Source: Actinocatenispora comari (GTDB lineage: Bacteria > Actinomycetota > Actinomycetes > Mycobacteriales > Micromonosporaceae). Taken from it: 64,000 bases of DNA. This document shows, one piece after another, positions 61,353-64,000 of this stretch. Under the pieces are notes generated by a model. That model worked only from the letters and a program-made list of their open reading frames with translations. It had not been told where the DNA came from and made no database searches. The position numbers and the translations under genes are program-made. The stretch's first letter is position 1, and every line of letters starts with the position of its first letter. The stretch covers positions 29,731-93,730 of the forward strand of contig NZ_BOPO01000148.1 of assembly GCF_017312725.1 (NCBI RefSeq), written 5' to 3'.

Positions 61353-61508
61353 GACACGTGGTTACCAGCCTGTGCGCCGCGGTGTGGCCGTTTCGGTGAA
61401 CCGCCCCGGCAACCCGACCCGGATCACCCGGACCGGCGAGGCGTCAGCCGATCGACGCCGACCCGACACGGTCCGCCGGTGGTACGGGTCGGCCCGACGC
61501 CGTCGGCG

Positions 61509-62147
61509 TCACTCGGGCCGGCGCCACTGGCTGGCGTTCGCGGCCTCGGCGGCGATCGTGGTTCGTGAGCCGTGCCCGGTGTGTACCGTCGTCGAACCCG
61601 GCAGGGTCAGCAGCCGGTCGGTGATCGAGGCGACGATCGTGTCGAAGTCCGAGTACGACCGGCCGGTCGCACCCGGCCCGCCCTCGAACAGCGTGTCGCC
61701 GGTGAACACCGCCGACAGCGCCGGCGCGTGGAAGCAGCACGACCCGGGCGAGTGCCCCGGCGTGTGCAGTACCCGCAGGTCGACGCCGGCCACGGTGAGC
61801 GTCTCGCCGTCGGCCAGCTCGGCGTGCGGAGCGTGGTCGGGGTGCACCAGATCCCACAGCACCCGGTCGTCGGGGTGCAGCAACACCGGCGCGTCCACCA
61901 GCTCGGACAGCGCCAGCGCGGCGTCCACGTGATCGGAGTGCGCGTGCGTGCAGGCGATGGCGACGACGTCCCGGCCGCCGACCAGCTCGGCGATCGCCGC
62001 CGGGTCGTGCGGCGCGTCGATCAGCAGGCACTCCTGCGCGTCGCCGACCAGCCAGACGTTGTTCTGCACGTCCCACCGGCCGCCGTCCAGCTCGAACACC
62101 CCGTCGGTGACGATCTGCTCGATCCTCGTGGTCATCGGCGCGCTCAC
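61509..62147 (-). CDS. MBL-fold hydrolase next to mscR
   Basis: The 212-residue metallo-beta-lactamase-fold protein has '[15 protein letters not shown]' (HxHxDH), '[13 protein letters not shown]', '[22 protein letters not shown]' and '[11 protein letters not shown]'. In actinobacteria this gene is regularly paired with the mycothiol-dependent formaldehyde dehydrogenase, and it may hydrolyse the S-formylmycothiol product; that is inference. GTG 62147 overlaps the mscR stop (GTGA); ATG 62135 is an alternative. Length is normal. Confidence 0.92.
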   Translation of the reverse strand: MSAPMTTRIEQIVTDGVFELDGGRWDVQNNVWLVGDAQECLLIDAPHDPAAIAELVGGRDVVAIACTHAHSDHVDAALALSELVDAPVLLHPDDRVLWDLVHPDHAPHAELADGETLTVAGVDLRVLHTPGHSPGSCCFHAPALSAVFTGDTLFEGGPGATGRSYSDFDTIVASITDRLLTLPGSTTVHTGHGSRTTIAAEAANASQWRRPE

Positions 62148-63229
62148 AACACCACGACGCTGCGCAGCACCTCGCCGCGCTGCATCGCGCCGAACGCCGC
62201 CTCCACGTCGTCGATGCCGATCGTCTCGGACACGAACGACTCCAGCGGCAGCCGGCCCTGCCGGTACAGCTCGATCAGCATCGGGAAGTCGCGGCTCGGC
62301 AGGCAGTCGCCGTACCAGGAGGACTTGAGCGCGCCGCCGCGGCCGAACACGTCCAGCAACGGCAGCTCCAGCGTCATCTCCGGGGTCGGCACGCCGACCA
62401 GCACCACCGTGCCGGCGAGGTCGCGGGCGTAGAACGCCTGCCGGTACGTCTCCGGGCGGCCCACCGCCTCGATCGCCACGTCCACGCCGTTCCCGCCGGT
62501 CAACGCCTGGATCTCGGCGACCGGGTCGGCGCTGCGCGAGTTCACCGTGTGGGTGGCGCCGAACGTGCGGGCCCAGTCGAGCTTGCGGTCGTCCACGTCG
62601 ACCGCGATCACCGTGGTCGCGCCGGCCAGCGCCGCGCCCGCGATCGCCGCGTCCCCGACACCGCCGCAGCCGAACACCGCGACCGAGTCGCCGCGGCCGA
62701 CCTGGCCGGTGTTGATCGCCGCGCCCAGCCCGGCCATCACCCCGCAGCCGAGCAGGCCCGCCACCGTCGCCGGCGTCTGCGCGTCGACCTTCGTACACTG
62801 GCCGGCCGCGACCAGCGTGAGCTCGGCGAACGCGCCGATACCCAGCGCCGCGGACAGTGGCGTACCGTCGGCGCGGGTCATCCGCTGCGTCGCGTTGCGG
62901 GTGTCGAAACACAGCCACGGTCTGCCCCGCCGGCAGGCCCGGCAGACGCCGCACACGGCGCGCCAGTTGAGGATCACGAAGTCGCCCGGGGCGACCTCGG
63001 TGACGTCCGGGCCGACCGCCTCGACCGTGCCGGCGGCCTCGTGCCCCAGCAGGTACGGGAACTCGTCCCCGATCCCGCCGTCGCGGTAGTGCAGGTCGGT
63101 GTGGCACACCCCGCAGGCGGCCACCCGTACCAGGGCCTCACCCGGACCCGGATCGGGCACGGTGATCGTCTCGACGCTGACCGGTGTGTCCCGGGCGGTG
63201 GCCAGGACTGCGCGTACCTCGTGCGGCAT
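62144..63229 (-). CDS. mscR: S-(hydroxymethyl)mycothiol dehydrogenase (formaldehyde detoxification)
   Basis: This 361-residue zinc-dependent medium-chain alcohol dehydrogenase oxidises the formaldehyde-mycothiol adduct (and S-nitrosomycothiol). It has the catalytic zinc ligands Cys42 ('GVCHTD') and His63-Glu64 ('LGHEAAG'), the structural zinc cysteines 93, 96, 99 and 107, and the NAD loop '[21 protein letters not shown]'. Length and motifs match the mycothiol-dependent class. It is coupled to the MBL gene. ATG 63229 has no strong ribosome site. Confidence 0.92.
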   Translation of the reverse strand: MPHEVRAVLATARDTPVSVETITVPDPGPGEALVRVAACGVCHTDLHYRDGGIGDEFPYLLGHEAAGTVEAVGPDVTEVAPGDFVILNWRAVCGVCRACRRGRPWLCFDTRNATQRMTRADGTPLSAALGIGAFAELTLVAAGQCTKVDAQTPATVAGLLGCGVMAGLGAAINTGQVGRGDSVAVFGCGGVGDAAIAGAALAGATTVIAVDVDDRKLDWARTFGATHTVNSRSADPVAEIQALTGGNGVDVAIEAVGRPETYRQAFYARDLAGTVVLVGVPTPEMTLELPLLDVFGRGGALKSSWYGDCLPSRDFPMLIELYRQGRLPLESFVSETIGIDDVEAAFGAMQRGEVLRSVVVL

Positions 63230-63510
63230 GACTGCGATCGTGGCCTGTCCCGCGGCTGGGCGCAACGACCCCCGCCGGTACGGCCGCGCCCCGCGGGCCG
63301 AAGCGCGCGGCACTCGGTCGCCGGTTGGAGGAGGATGGCCGGCCGGGAGCGGGTACGCAACTGGTGCTGGGGGCCCTCGTTGCGTACACCGAGCCGCCGT
63401 GAGATCAACTGTTGGGCAGGAGGTACCGCGCTTGCCGGTGAGCCGAGTGCCGGCGACCGTGCCGGCGATCATCGCGCCGCGGGTGCCGTACCTCCGTGGA
63501 GGATCCGACG
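63230..63510. other. Divergent intergenic region, mscR to cyclase leader
   Basis: No gene is visible in the 281 bp. TTGCGT at 63380-63385 with GATCAA 17 nt later is a weak promoter candidate for the cyclase side. A short CCTCC-GT-GGAGG palindrome (63491-63502) contains the ribosome site of the leader ORF. Confidence 0.5.
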
Positions 63511-63576
63511 ATGGCGGCGGCCGTCGCGCGGGCCCCGACCAGCACGGCCATTGCCGAGCAGCGGAGAAGACGATGA
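63511..63576 (+). CDS. Leader peptide coupled to the cyclase gene (21 aa)
   Basis: ATG 63511 has GGAGG (63498-63502) 8 nt upstream and opens 21 codons starting [17 protein letters not shown] and ending in four arginines. Its TGA (63574-63576) overlaps the cyclase ATG (ATGA). The GGAGG is part of a CCTCC/GGAGG hairpin. This is the same coupled-leader layout as before the histidine kinase. Coding status is inferred from these features. Confidence 0.45.
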   Translation: MAAAVARAPTSTAIAEQRRRR

Positions 63577-64000
63577 GCCACGACAGCCTGCCCAGCGGTC
63601 TGGTCACCTTCCTGTTCACCGACATCGAAGGCTCCACCAGACTCGCACACGCGTTGGGGCCCGGCTACCGGGCGGTACTCGGCGAGCATCGGCGGCTGCT
63701 GCGGCGCTGTCTCGGCGAGTCCGGCGGGGCGGAACTGCTCACCGAGGGCGACTCGTTCTTCGCCGCCTTCGCCGACGCCGCCGACGCGGTACGCGCCTGC
63801 ATCCGCGCCCAGCGCGCCCTCGCCGCCCACCCGTGGCCGGCGCCGGACCTGCGCCCCAGGGTACGGATGGGGCTGCACACCGGGCACGCCGTCGCCACCG
63901 ACGGCGAGTACGCGAGCCTGGAGGTGCACCGGGCCGCCCGGGTCGCCGCCGCGGCCGCCGGCGACCAGGTGCTGTGCACCGCCGCCACCGCGGCCCGACT
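63573..64000 (+). CDS. Class III adenylate/guanylate cyclase domain protein, 5' part
   Basis: Only the first 142 codons are inside the window. The visible part is a class III nucleotidyl cyclase catalytic domain: '[20 protein letters not shown]' (metal-binding Asp), '[23 protein letters not shown]' and '[34 protein letters not shown]'. In actinobacteria this N-terminal domain is often followed by an ATPase/LuxR or TPR region; that part is off the edge. ATG 63573 has GGAGAAG upstream and overlaps the leader ORF stop. Confidence 0.92.
   Translation, partial: MSHDSLPSGLVTFLFTDIEGSTRLAHALGPGYRAVLGEHRRLLRRCLGESGGAELLTEGDSFFAAFADAADAVRACIRAQRALAAHPWPAPDLRPRVRMGLHTGHAVATDGEYASLEVHRAARVAAAAAGDQVLCTAATAAR

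Noticed and set aside
1..64000. tRNA, rRNA or insertion-sequence genes
   Set aside because: No cloverleaf-like, rRNA-like or transposase-like sequence was recognised anywhere in the window.

Overview
The window reads as chromosome of a very GC-rich actinobacterium, most likely a member of the Micromonosporaceae. Grounds are the uniformly GC-rich codon use, the many GTG starts and 4-nt overlaps, a rex-hemA-hemC-hemD-hemB operon, a mycothiol-dependent formaldehyde dehydrogenase, and a type VII (ESX) secretion locus with the core genes eccB, eccC, eccD, eccE and mycP. The genus cannot be fixed from sequence alone.

Region 1 (1-32451) is a large type VII secretion island. Core genes lie on alternating strands: eccB (-), eccE plus a Pro/Gly-rich partner (+), eccD (-), eccC (+). 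A WXG100 pair, two further substrate-like proteins and a mycosin (mycP) follow. Next comes a 2210-residue predicted secreted toxin with a WXG100-like N-terminus. It carries a module shared with SseB-like neighbours, a RelA/SpoT or ATP 3'-pyrophosphokinase-like domain, a His/Cys protease-like domain and a C-terminal PD-(D/E)XK-like nuclease. Behind it are a DUF6301-like presumed immunity protein and a TY-Chap-like presumed chaperone. The island continues with SseB-like proteins, small paralogous proteins, a YbaB/EbfC-like protein, another WXG100-like protein and a second, opposed mycosin. The whole block looks like one secretion machine, its substrates, one modular toxin and a set of accessory proteins built from shared modules.

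Region 2 (32452-33142) is a non-coding repeat island with 44-bp tandem repeats, long imperfect inverted arms and strong hairpins. It closes the secretion locus.

Region 3 (33143-43749) is housekeeping. It holds an alpha/beta hydrolase, the NhaA antiporter and a two-component system whose mRNA start has a coupled leader ORF and a 14-bp hairpin. The tetrapyrrole operon rex-hemACD-hemB follows, with a Rex operator overlapping its promoter.

Region 4 (43750-53146) holds a small unknown gene, a MarR regulator with a palindromic operator, and a 1123-residue NACHT NTPase resembling bacterial NLR-like anti-phage proteins. It continues with a double-GNAT acetyltransferase, a polar amino-acid ABC transporter (ATPase, permease, lipoprotein), a lytic transglycosylase and an FmdB-type zinc ribbon.

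Region 5 (53147-60199) is a chitin-degradation cluster of three secreted GH18 enzymes with a clear promoter, a palindrome at the transcription start and strong terminators. Region 6 (60200-64000) has a lipoprotein HtrA protease, the mscR-MBL formaldehyde detoxification pair, and the start of a class III nucleotidyl cyclase preceded by a coupled leader ORF.
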